Shown piece after piece: positions 50,636 through 61,108 of a DNA stretch of 64,000 nucleotides. Position 1 is the first letter of the stretch. Each line of letters begins with the position of its first letter. The position numbers and the translations under genes are program-made. Source of the DNA: Scylla paramamosain (taxonomy: Eukaryota > Arthropoda > Malacostraca > Decapoda > Portunidae); assembly GCF_035594125.1 (NCBI RefSeq), contig NC_087190.1:6203001-6267000 (forward strand), given 5' to 3'. Under the pieces are notes generated by a model. It was not told the DNA's origin. It saw only the letters and a list, made by a program, of their open reading frames with translations, and ran no database searches.

Positions 50636-51490
50636 ATTTCACCCTCAGTGAGACATGTATAATAAGTTTTTTTTTCTTCTCTTTTTTTTCCCCCATGTTG
50701 TTCTGGTATACCTCTTTTCTTTTGGTCTAAGAAAATCTATTGTTTTCTCCCTGAGTACAACATTAGAGGATGCGACATTTTTAGGCCTAACTACATTTCT
50801 TGGATTTATATAAGAAAAATTTAAATACATTTTTTTTTTTCGCAAATAATCAATATATCTGCATCAGACATCTTTTGCAATAATATTTTATTTATTGTAA
50901 AGAGTGAAACACTGGTTTTTACATAGAAATATGGCGAAATATGACAAAAATCCTTTTTCTCCTCTTCCCACCCCACCCCAGATAATTAAGCGTGAAATCA
51001 TGATTTGTTTTAGACCTATGTACAAAACCAATTGGAATAACTAAATGAAATTAAGTCTGCTTTTTCAACATATTGTGATGTATATATCATGTAAATTTAT
51101 ACTCCCTACCTGTAATAGATATATTTTAGTGTCCCCTTAATATTTATGATTTTATATCTTAAAATGGCATATTTTTCGATATAAGAATTTTCTCCTCCGT
51201 TGTTATTCCTGTTGTTTTATAAGCTGCAACTGGAGCTTATAAAACTATTAGAAGCGAACAAAGTCTGCCATCGTTTTTTTTTTTTTTTTTGAGGGGAGTT
51301 GATTTCGATTTTTGACACATTTGAATATCACTTTTTTTTTTTTTATTATCGTACGAGAAAAAACGATAGAAGACGTTGTTCTCCTATCCTTCCTGATTAA
51401 AATGATTTTTGAATGAAAGAAGATGGTCAGTAAATAAAGGATGATATATGAGTTGAAAATAAGGAATTTAACATGGGATTAACAATCGTA
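50636..51490. other. Unclassified 0.85-kb insert in the satellite
   Basis: The E monomer breaks at 'aaaacgctaa' and satellite resumes in a B monomer near 51,490, so D and C of that unit are missing. The insert is AT-rich with several poly-T runs and no good ORF, terminal repeat or duplication that I can see. It may be a truncated element 3' end or unrelated sequence captured with a deletion. Confidence 0.6.
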
Positions 51491-54400
51491 AAACACCCGT
51501 TTCAGGGTTTTTGAGCTGCTAACGTACCAATATGCAACATTTCATACAAAACAAAAAGAAAAACATTACCAAAAACAAGTATTTTGATTTTTTTAAAGCT
51601 TATTGCGTACATAAACACGAAAATGCATAAAAAGTACCCTATATGGGAAAACGGAAAAAAAAAAAATTACAAGAACCGTGTATTATCAGTGGTTTTGAGC
51701 TTCTTAGATAGTAAAACGGTAAAACGCATAAGTGGCACTATATATGTAGAAACAGGACAATATTATCAAGAGCATGTATTTTGAATGTATTTCACATTGT
51801 TAAGTACCAAAACGCCAAATTCCAAGCAAAGCACACTATATGGAAAAGGGAAACGAGATTTCCAGAGACGTGTCTTTTCAGTGTTTATAAGACTCCAAAA
51901 CACTAACAAAGCATAGAAAGCACCTTATATGGGAAAACAAAACATTATCTTTTTGGTTATGTGTGATGAAACGCATGCAAAATACCCTTTATTGAAAATC
52001 ATGATTATGTATAAAGAAAAAAAAAGTATTTTTAGTCTTTTGAGATTGTAACGTAGAAAAACGGCAAAAATTCATGGAAAATAACCTATATGGGGCAACG
52101 AAAGAAGATTACGAGAAACGTGTATTATGAGTGTTTTCAAACTTAGGTTGAAAAAAAAAACGCAAAAAAACATTACCAAAAACGTGTATTTTGAGTGTTT
52201 TTCACATTGTTAGATATCAAAAAGCTAAAACATATGCAAAATCCCCTATATGAGCAAATGAAACGAAATTTCCAGAAATGTGTTTTATGGGTATTTATGG
52301 AACGTTTTACCCATAAAACGCTAAAATGCATGGAATTCAACTTATATGGGAATACAAATGAACATTACCAAAAACACATTTAAATATCACTTTATTTTTT
52401 TACTTTTTAATATTTTGTGTGTATTTCACATTGTTAGGTACCAAATCAAAATACATACAGAGCCCAAAATATGGGGAAACAAAACAAAATTTCAAGAAAT
52501 GTTTTTTTTTTTTTTTTAGTGTTTATGAGCTTATTAGGCACCAAAACGATAAAAGGCACACTATATTGAAAAAGAAAAAAAAAAGAAAATACCCAGAACA
52601 TATATTTCAGCTGTTTTGGGGTACTTTCGTAACAAAAGGCTAAAGCACTTGTAAAACATGTAGGAAAGAGAATAACTAAAAAAAAAAAACAAGTATTTTG
52701 AGGGTTATGCAGCTTGTTTCGTACAGAAACGCGAAAATACTGCAACCTACCTTATATGAGGAAAAGAAAAACAAGACGAGAAACGTGTATTATGAGTGTC
52801 TTTGAGCTTCTTTTTCTACCAAAACGCTAAAATTCATGAATAGCACTGCATATGGAGAAAGAGAATAACATTACCAAAACGCAAAAATGGATTCAAAGAA
52901 TCATATATAGGGTAAGGAAACAAGATTTTCCCTCCCCAAAAAGTGTCTTTTGCGTGTTTATGAGCGTGATATGCATCAAAACACTAAAAATTATGGAAAA
53001 CACCCGATATGGGAAAAGAAAACATTACCAAAAACGGCTTTTCAATGTTTTTAAGCTACTTACGAGACAAAACGCAAAATCGCAAGTAAAACATCCTTTA
53101 TGGAAAATCAAAATAACATTACGAAAAAATAAAGTATTCTAAATGTTTTTGATGTTTTTACGTAGTAAAATGCCAAAATGCATGAAAAGTAACCTATATG
53201 GGGAAAGTAAAAGACATTACGAGAAACGTGTATTACGAGAGTTTTTGAACAGTTAGGTATCAAAACACCAACACGCATGAATACCACTCCATATGGAACA
53301 ACATTACCAAAAACGTGTATTTTGAGTGTTTTCATATGATTAGGTATCAAAACACCAATATATACGCAAATTGCCAGAAAAGGTCTTTTGCAATTTTTTT
53401 TTAGTTACTAGCTAAAACACAAGATCGCAAGCAAAAACACCATTTATGGAAAAAAGAAAGAATAACCGCAAAAAAAAACAAAAAATAAATGTTGTTGAAC
53501 AACATTACCAAAAACATGTATTTTGAGTGTTTTTTTTATATTGTTAGGTATCAAAACGCCAAATTACACTTAAGTAAATAGGGACACGAAACGATATTAC
53601 CAGAAAAAAATGTAATTTTTATGCTTTTTGAATGTGTTAAGCAACAAAATGCTAAAAATAATAAAATTCACACTATATAAGAATAAAAAATAAAAAAAAA
53701 CAGAAAAAACGTGTCTTTGGAGTGTTTTGAACTTCTTTATTACCGAAACGTAAAACGCAGGCAAATTACACTTTTATGGAGAAACAGAATAACATTACAA
53801 AGAAAACAAGTATTTTTAGTGTTTTTGAGCTTGTTACGTAGAAAAAAAAAATGCATTAAAAGTACCCTCTGTGGGAATCGAAAAAATAGGAAAAACGTGT
53901 AATATGAGTGTTTCTGATCTTTATAGGTACCAAAACGCTTTAACGTATTTCTAGAAATCTATATGTAGAAACAGAACAACTTTATTAAAAACGTGTATTT
54001 TGAGGATATTTCACATTCTTATGTACCAAAAAGACAAACTGTATGCAAAGGATCCCATATTGGGAAAAAAACAATACTTGAGTGTATTTGAGCGTGCTAG
54101 GAAGCAAAACACTAAAAAGCCCGGAGAACACAATATGAAAAAAAAAAAACTAAAACGTCTCTTGAATGTTTTTCAGCTACTTACACTTTAAACACTTTAT
54201 TATGTTTGTCATTTTACAGTTGAGTTAAGAGCTTAATATAATTTTATAACAAACGTTACGTTACGAACCATAACGTAAAAACGCAGGCAAAACATCCATT
54301 ATGGAGAAACAATAATATTTCCAAAAACAAACATTTTGAGTGTTTTTGAGACTGTTGCGTAGAAACCGGCAAAATGAATGGACAATATATGAGGAAACGA

Positions 54401-54760
54401 AAAGACACTACAAGAAACGTGTCATAAGTGTTTTTTTTTTTTTTTAGCTATTTGTGTATCAAAACGGTAATACACATGAATAGCACTGTATATGGAGAAA
54501 TAGAACATTATTAGGAAAAGAGATGTATTTTGAGCATATTTTACATTATTAGGTAGCAAAACACACACAAAAAAAATGCATACAAAGCACAATATAGCGG
54601 GAAAAGGAAATATATTTCTAGAAACGTGTGTTTTGAGTGCTCATGAGTGTGTTAGACACCAATATCGAAAAAAAAAACACACAGAAAACACCCTCTATGG
54701 GAAAACAAAATAACTTTACAAAAAATATGTATTTCACAGTAATACATGCCAAAATACATT
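51491..54760 (-). repeat. Satellite block 15 (inverted), right end of array
   Basis: Degenerate inverted monomers until about 54,760, where sequence related to the LTR retroelement begins. Confidence 0.84.
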
Positions 54761-54769
54761 ACGGAGAGA

Positions 54770-55147
54770 TTAAATATGGAGAATACTTAGATACTATAAT
54801 GTAGGTGCTACCGATTACTTATCGATGGCAATAAAAGGAGTATGGAAAGTTCCATGGTGTGTGTGTGACGTAGGGTGGCGTGATCATATCCGCCCCACCC
54901 TTATGCGCCAACACCCACTATTTGCACTTATGCATATATGTATACATACACTTATATTGCTAATCAGGCAAGGCATTATAAATACAATACATATTATTAT
55001 TAATTATGTGACACCGTTACATCGCTCGGTCACCTACTTGACGCGTCCTCGCGAATACATTGTACCTAACCATGTTATGTGTATGAAACTCCTTCATTAA
55101 GACGTTTACGTCTACTATCAAGATATATATACAAATTTAAGGCTTTC
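54770..55147 (-). repeat. Presumed 3' LTR region
   Basis: Non-satellite, non-coding sequence between the array and the env stop codon. In the element's direction a start such as TGTAACGGTGTCACATAATT (right end at 55,021) and an end near 54,800 would suit an LTR. No second LTR is in the window and no clear polypurine tract is seen, so the limits are guesses. Confidence 0.35.
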
Positions 55148-56772
55148 CTAACACACACATAAGAATATTAACAAAAACATTAAAAAAAGGCAAGGTGTCA
55201 GGACACTTGGATAGAGAATCCCAGGTTTCAGATATACTGGTAAAGATGTCTCTAGAGTCTCTGAAAACTCTTCTGTGTTTGAGAAGGAAAGAGTGGATAA
55301 GGAGTTTGTTATAAAAGAAATCCTTGAGTTTGTCAAATTCTCCAGGGAAGTGACAGGGAAAACCCTATATGAAAGGTCTGTCGTAAAAGCTAAATGAATC
55401 CTAGAAGGGTAAGTGGTTAGTTTACTGGAACGTACATGATAAGCATCTTGTACCACATAATGTCCTATAACCTCCTCATAGGTGGTCCCTTCTGGGCAAG
55501 TCACTGAGACATATAAGTTTTCTGTGAAATAAAAGTAATGATATCCATGAAAATTGCAATGGAAAATAGGTTTTGAAACCACATGCTTGTATGGACAGAG
55601 TGTTAGAGCTGCAGACGCCTCTGAACGTGTCAAGACGACTTCACAAATACCTTTTACTACCGGTAAGAAGGCAAACTGGATACTTGAACAATGGTACAAA
55701 TGTAAGTATGAAGATTTACAACGATTTAATTCAGTTCAATCTCCAATTATATATAATGAAAAATCCTTGGCTATTAGCACTAAGGAGGGATTTATGTCCA
55801 ATGTCATCACAGAATTATTAACGGAGAAAGGAAAAGGTTTAATCTCATAGGCCTCAAAATGATCCTGAGATTTAAAAGGTATGTTTACAATTATTGCATC
55901 TGTGGTCAAGGTAACTTCTAGCAATGGATAGTAATACTGGATCATGTCCGCTGCATACACTGGTGTCAATTTGTAGGTTGACTGACCAATTTCTATTGTG
56001 TGAAGCAAATCCTCTACAGGAAATAGTGAAGTTGTTACCCTGCCATTGACAGCATCCACCATGTTGCGAATTATCGCTTCATTAATGGAGAGAACTGAAT
56101 CCAAGGAAGCTTCAAATACATGCAAAGCTTGATCTATAACCACAACGTGATTTATCACATTTAAACTATGTAAGGCCTTATCAAGCACAGTTGTTAAATC
56201 ATTCGAGTACTGTAATAACTCATTGAGGTTAGATTCTAATTTAACTATTTTATTGTGATGTAGGTTCAGGACCTTCTTATTAGTAGCTGCAACCGTTATT
56301 AGTTGATCATAATGTTTCCTTAAATCCTGTACATCCTCGTCCAAGGCGGTGCCAAAAAAGATATTGAGACAGTTGTCCCAACCCATTTATGAGTCCTCTT
56401 TTTGGTACGAGCGTGCACTGGATGAAGGTTGTAGTCATGCTGAGATTGGTTCAATTTCTCATGCAAGAATTCTACCCTTGCCTTTAAAGCTTTGATTATG
56501 GTTTGAGAGAAAACTTGTGTCTGTCTATGCGTTTCATCAGCAAGTAAGGATTCCAGTTCCTGTAAGGAGTTATCCAAAGTTTTTGAGGCTGTGTCGAGGT
56601 CCGAAGGTACGGAAAATAAGGTAGAAAAATTATATCGAACCAGAAGAACATCTTCTATTAAGGTTACTTCCCCGAGATGTGTGGTGAGAGCCCCCGGTTT
56701 GACATGCAACGCAGTGGACGCTTGTAGCACTTACAGCATGCTCAAGTAGGTAACCAGGAGGCCCAGTGCCAT
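55148..56772 (-). pseudogene. Broken envelope (baculovirus-F / errantivirus-type fusion protein)
   Basis: The likely start is the ATG at 56,770-56,772, just inside a possible splice acceptor; it gives a hydrophobic signal-peptide-like start. A furin-type site RTKKR lies at 56,395-56,409. Downstream are an FGTALDEDV segment, as in F-type fusion proteins, then a heptad-like region rich in Asn and Leu. A C-terminal hydrophobic anchor (LFLMFLLIFLCVC) ends at the stop at 55,148. In the family such proteins sit in the membrane and drive fusion; that role is known for relatives only. Three breaks are visible: a TAA at 56,731-56,733 within the signal peptide, a frameshift at or near the six-A run 56,354-56,359, and a TGA at 55,736-55,738. 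No functional product is expected. Confidence 0.75.
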
Positions 56773-56790
56773 CTGTAAATAATGCAGGCA
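56773..56790 (-). promoter_or_regulatory. Possible splice acceptor for the env subgenomic RNA
   Basis: On the minus strand the sequence 'gcctgcattatttacag' ends immediately before the env ATG. In Gypsy-type errantiviruses env is made from a spliced RNA. The donor would be off the right edge, so this is only a candidate. Confidence 0.3.
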
Positions 56791-56800
56791 ATTAGCTGCG

Positions 56801-57926
56801 TTAGCGCAGGTTATACCTATGCGTCTTTATAGTATTAGTAGAATTATTGTTTGTAACTTGATCAGTAGTACTCTCTGTTGATGATTCGATCTGAGCATTA
56901 ATCTTCACAAGCCGATCACTATGTACTATCTCAACAGTGTTAAGAAGAAGGTCATGCACCTCAAATTTGTTACCATGTAATTGGCGGACAACCGAGCATG
57001 GACCACTACATTTTGGGGAGAGTTTGGAGGTCCTGTCCGGATGACGAACTTTAACTGTGTCTCCAACCTGTATCGTGACAGGGGTCGCACGCTTGTGTTG
57101 TCTAGCCATCATTTCTGCCCTAGAAGCTTGTAGCCTACTTCGGACTTTAGCATGAATGTCCTTGAAGACATGCATATGTTGTTTAACATGGTCATCTACG
57201 TTGTATACTGGAGTTTGTGGACTTGCCAACAAATCATAAGGAAGAATTTTATCTTCACCATACAATATATAGTGTGGGGACTTCCCAGCACTTTCACACA
57301 TTGAACTGTTAATGGAGGCACCAACGTGTGGTAACCAGTCCTCCCAGTCATCATGTAGACTGTTTACAACTGGACGAAGAACCTCCAGGATTTTCCTGTT
57401 TGCTCTTTCTACCAGTCCGTTTGAAGAAGGATGGTAAGCCACAGTGTAGGTGTGTTTGATGTTGTACTGTGTACATATACCTTGTGGATTTCATTGCGAA
57501 ATTCAGATCCATTATCTCTTAACAACACTCGTGGTGTTGAGTATGGACAAAACAACTTAGTTACTAGCGCATGCGCTACATATTTAGCAGATTTTTCCTT
57601 TAAAGGTGAGAGAACCACGAACCTTGAAAAATGGTCTACACACACAAGTAGGTACTGCGAGCCATTTTGACTTTTGGGTAATTGAAGAAGATCAATGGAG
57701 ACAATGTCCCAAGGTCGCTCAGGTAGTGAATATTCCAGTATTGGGGCTGGTCCTTTTACCGCATCCTTGTGCTTTGCACATGATATACATTTGGCAACAT
57801 AATTTTCTATGTCAGTGCGCATGGTAGGACAATAATAGCTTTTACGCGCTGCTTGTAGAGTTCGCTCTCTTCCTGGATGTCCCGCACTTGGCATGTCGTG
57901 CACTAAGATAAGTAACTGCACTCCAG
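56801..57926 (-). pseudogene. Integrase (HHCC, DDE core, C-terminal module), frameshifted
   Basis: The N-terminal zinc-binding part has H...H in LVHDMPSAGHPGRE and the Cys pair CISCAKH. The catalytic core shows the first Asp in VSIDLLQL, the second in RDNGSEF and the Glu in SNGLVERANRK. A one-base shift near 57,460-57,475 separates the first two acids from the Glu. The C-terminal part contains a KLSPKCSGPCSVVRQL segment like the GPY/F module of Ty3/Gypsy integrases. It ends at 56,801, about 30 bp before the env start. In the family integrase inserts the cDNA; this copy cannot. The N-terminal edge is cut by the LINE at about 57,926. Confidence 0.85.
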
Positions 57927-58017
57927 CACTTTTTTCGTTAGTCGGGAGGGAAGAAGGGGTAGTGAGGAGAAGGCAAGGGGCAAATTAGTTAAATCTAGAA
58001 AGGAAGCTAGCTTAGGG

Positions 58018-61000
58018 ATGGTGAGAAATAGCTTAAGTGTTTACTACACAAATTGTAGAAGTATTCTGAATAAAATAGACTTGCTTAGAGGAATAGCGAG
58101 TGTAGAGAAATTTGATATCATTGCTTTAACTGAAACTTGGTTAGATATGTCAGGAAAAGTATTTAATCCAGAGGTTAAGATAGATGGGTATACAATGTTC
58201 TATAAAGATAGAGAAAACAGGAGAGGAGGAGGTGTCGCGTTATACGTTAGGGACACATTACAGTGCTGTATGAACAATAGAATTAAAACAGATAACAAAG
58301 CAGAGTCGATATGGGTAGATATTAAGGAAGGATCACAGTCAGTAGTACTAGGGGTAGTTTACAGACCACCGACCAGTACAGAGGAAATTAACACCTCACT
58401 GTGGCAGGAATTAAATAGAGCAGGCAGGTACAGTCAGGTATGTGTGGTAGGGGATTTTAATTTTAGGAATATCGACTGGAGTCTGATTGTGGGTAACAAG
58501 GAAACAGAGGAATTCCTTAAGGTAATTCAGGATAATTTTTTAAAACAGGTAATCGTAGAACCCACAAGGGGGAATAATATTCTAGATTTAATTCTTACTA
58601 ACAGGGAGGAAGCAGTCACGCAGGTAGAGGTTGGAGGACAGCTAGGTAACAGTGACCATAGGGAAATTAGGTACAATCTAGAATGGGAAGAAACTGTTAG
58701 AAATAAAAACACTAGTAAAATACCTGACTTTAGGAGAGCAGATTTTGAAGAATTAAAAAGGTACCTCCAAGGAGTGGACTGGCAAGGGATGCAGGGTGAG
58801 GTCAGGTCAGGGACGGAGTTCAGAGAGATAAGGCAGGATGAGGGAGGTGAGGTGAGGCTCCAGAAGGGAGGAGGAAAGAGGAAGGGGGGAGATAGGCGTG
58901 AGTATGTTGGAATGTCAGGTCATGCTGAAATGAGAGAGGTAAGGTCGAGGCGAGTTGATGAGGGAGGGGAGAGGATGGTAGGGAACGAGATGAGGGGTTT
59001 AGGTGAAGTAAATGTAGATGAATTGTATAAATATTTCGTAGATAAAGTTCATACAGGTCAATTAGCAAATATCCCGTATAAAACAATAAGATCACAAAAA
59101 AATGACCCTAAATGGATGACTGCTAGGTTAAAGCATTATATAGGGCGTAAGAGAAGTATATATAAGAGATTAAGGGCAGGTGAGGAAGTTTTAAGGACAC
59201 AGTATAATGAATTAGTTAGAACAGTCAGGAAGTTAACGAGGAAAGCTAAGGACAATTATGAATTAAAGGTAGCCAGCCAGGCGAAGACGGACCCCAAGGG
59301 ATTTTATCAGGTATACAGGACGAAAAATAAGGATACTGTAGGTCCATTAAAGGCAGCAGATGGGGAGCTGGTTAGTTCTGGGGAGGAGATTAGTAAACTT
59401 CTGAATGATTATTTTTTAACTGTCTTCACTCAGGAAAACATGCAGGATATGCCAGATAGTGAACAGGTGTTTAGAGCAGATGAGTATGAGAAGCTGACGG
59501 ATATTTCCATAACTAGGGAGATAGTGGAGCAGGAGATAGATAGGCTAAAAAAGTTCAAGTCACCAGGACCTGATGAAATATATCCCAGAGTACTGAAGGA
59601 ATGTAAAAAGATTATTAGTGAGCCGTTAGTTTATGTCTTTAGGAAATCACTGGAGTCGGGTGAGGTACCAGAAATGTGGAGGCAGGCTAATGTAGTACCC
59701 ATCTTTAAGAAAGGGGATAAAACTTTAGCGTCTAATTATAGACCTGTCAGCTTCACTTCAGTTGTAGGTAAAATGTTAGAGTCAATAATAGCCAGGAACA
59801 TTAGGGAACATTTAGACAAACATAACTTGATAAATCAGTCACAGCATGGCTTCACGAAGGGGAAGTCTTGCCTGACAAACTTGTTAAGTTTTTACAGTAA
59901 GGTGTACGAGGCAGTAGATAATGGTGATAGTTATGATATCTTATATCTGGACTTTAGTAAAGCATTCGACAAGGTGCCCCATCAAAGGCTCCTGAGAAAG
60001 GTTAGGGCGCACGGGATAGATGGGAAGGTGTTAGGTTGGATAGGGTCATGGCTTGGTAACAGGCGACAGAGAGTGCTAATAAACGGCTCGAAATCCGAGT
60101 GGGGTCATGTCATTAGTGGGGTGCCACAGGGATCAGTATTAGGGCCATTATTATTTCTAATATATATCAATGACTTGGATAGTGGAATTAGTAGCGATGT
60201 TAGTAAATTTGCGGATGACACAAAGATAGGTAGATTAATTAGGTCAGAAGCGGATGCCATCGCCTTGCAGACAGACTTAGATAGAATGAATGAATGGACG
60301 GATAGATGGCAAATGCAATTTAATATCAATAAATGCAAAGTGCTTAGCGTAGGTAGAGGAAACCCACACAATAGGTACACATTAAACACCCAAACTCTGG
60401 TAGGTACAGGGTACGAGAAAGATTTAGGAGTTATAGTTAGCTCTGAACTCCGTCTAGGGAAACAATGCATAGAAGCCAGAAACAAGGCAAATAGGGTACT
60501 AGGATTTATTTTTAGGAGTGTTAAAAGTAGAAGGCCGGAAGTAATATTAAAGTTATACTTGGCGCTGGTCAGACCTCATCTAGACTACGCTGTGCAGTTC
60601 TGGTCCCCACATTACAGGAAAGATATAGGTCTATTAGAATCAGTACAGAGGAGAATGACTAAAAGGATACAGGGGATGAGGAGTATTCCTTACGAAGCGA
60701 GGTTGAAGCGGTTAAATTTACATTCTCTAGAGAGACGTAGGTTAAGAGGGGACCTGATAGAAGTCTTTAAGTGGTATAAGGGTTATAACAAGGGAGATGT
60801 AAGCAAAATTCTTAGGATCAGCAACCAGGGTAGAACAAGAAATAACGGGTTCAAGCTTGAAAAATTTAGGTTTAGGAAGGAGATAGGAAAAAATTGGTTC
60901 TCGAATAGAGTGGTAGATGAGTGGAACGGACTCAGTAATCATGTAGTTAGTGCTAGGACACTAGAGAGCTTTAAGAGAAGATTAGACAAGTTTATGGATG

Positions 61001-61020
61001 GGGATAACAGATGGAAATAG
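58018..61020 (+). CDS. CR1/L2-like LINE ORF2: APE endonuclease and reverse transcriptase, intact 1,000 residues
   Basis: It encodes the enzyme that nicks target DNA and copies the element RNA onto it. The endonuclease has the N-terminal YYTNCRSILNK, catalytic E39 in LTETWLD, GDFN at 145-148 and SDH at 212-214. A Gly/Arg/Glu-rich stretch at about 257-330 links it to the RT. Motif A LYLDFSKAFD lies at about 642-651, motif [12 protein letters not shown] at about 701-711 and motif C FADD at about 731-734. The C-terminal region has PHLDYAVQFWSPHYR and ERRRLRGDLIEVFKWYKGY. No stop or shift is seen and all catalytic residues are present. The ATG at 58,018 is the first in the frame, but the frame extends upstream to the truncation at 57,927, so the true N-terminus may be missing. 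Without its 5' UTR/ORF1 the copy is probably not autonomous. Confidence 0.92.
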   Translation: MVRNSLSVYYTNCRSILNKIDLLRGIASVEKFDIIALTETWLDMSGKVFNPEVKIDGYTMFYKDRENRRGGGVALYVRDTLQCCMNNRIKTDNKAESIWVDIKEGSQSVVLGVVYRPPTSTEEINTSLWQELNRAGRYSQVCVVGDFNFRNIDWSLIVGNKETEEFLKVIQDNFLKQVIVEPTRGNNILDLILTNREEAVTQVEVGGQLGNSDHREIRYNLEWEETVRNKNTSKIPDFRRADFEELKRYLQGVDWQGMQGEVRSGTEFREIRQDEGGEVRLQKGGGKRKGGDRREYVGMSGHAEMREVRSRRVDEGGERMVGNEMRGLGEVNVDELYKYFVDKVHTGQLANIPYKTIRSQKNDPKWMTARLKHYIGRKRSIYKRLRAGEEVLRTQYNELVRTVRKLTRKAKDNYELKVASQAKTDPKGFYQVYRTKNKDTVGPLKAADGELVSSGEEISKLLNDYFLTVFTQENMQDMPDSEQVFRADEYEKLTDISITREIVEQEIDRLKKFKSPGPDEIYPRVLKECKKIISEPLVYVFRKSLESGEVPEMWRQANVVPIFKKGDKTLASNYRPVSFTSVVGKMLESIIARNIREHLDKHNLINQSQHGFTKGKSCLTNLLSFYSKVYEAVDNGDSYDILYLDFSKAFDKVPHQRLLRKVRAHGIDGKVLGWIGSWLGNRRQRVLINGSKSEWGHVISGVPQGSVLGPLLFLIYINDLDSGISSDVSKFADDTKIGRLIRSEADAIALQTDLDRMNEWTDRWQMQFNINKCKVLSVGRGNPHNRYTLNTQTLVGTGYEKDLGVIVSSELRLGKQCIEARNKANRVLGFIFRSVKSRRPEVILKLYLALVRPHLDYAVQFWSPHYRKDIGLLESVQRRMTKRIQGMRSIPYEARLKRLNLHSLERRRLRGDLIEVFKWYKGYNKGDVSKILRISNQGRTRNNGFKLEKFRFRKEIGKNWFSNRVVDEWNGLSNHVVSARTLESFKRRLDKFMDGDNRWK

Positions 61021-61084
61021 GTAGGAGTGTTTCATACAGGGACTGCCACGTGTAAGCCTGGTCGCTTCTTGCAGCTTCCCTTAT

Positions 61085-61108
61085 TTCTTATGTTCTTATG
61101 TTCTTATG
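61085..61108 (+). repeat. 3' terminal 8-mer repeat tail of the CR1-like LINE
   Basis: Two full and one partial copies of TTATGTTC directly before the host sequence. It serves as the 3' end recognised in target-primed reverse transcription in related elements. Confidence 0.8.

Larger units (their letters stand above)
57927..61108 (+). mobile_element. CR1/L2-like LINE inserted in the LTR element
   Basis: Plus-strand element lying opposite to its host. The 3' end is a short tandem tail of the 8-mer TTATGTTC (about 61,085-61,108), typical of CR1/L2-type LINEs that end in microsatellite-like repeats instead of poly(A). The 5' end near 57,927 is a truncation: the reading frame is open all the way to it. 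Flanking host sequence appears to continue across the insert in one frame without a clear target duplication, which is common in this group. Confidence 0.87.

Noticed and set aside
55148..56772. Integrated baculovirus or other true viral genome
   Set aside because: The F-like gene sits directly behind a Gypsy-type pol in the same direction, the known layout of errantivirus-like retroelements. No other viral genes are present.
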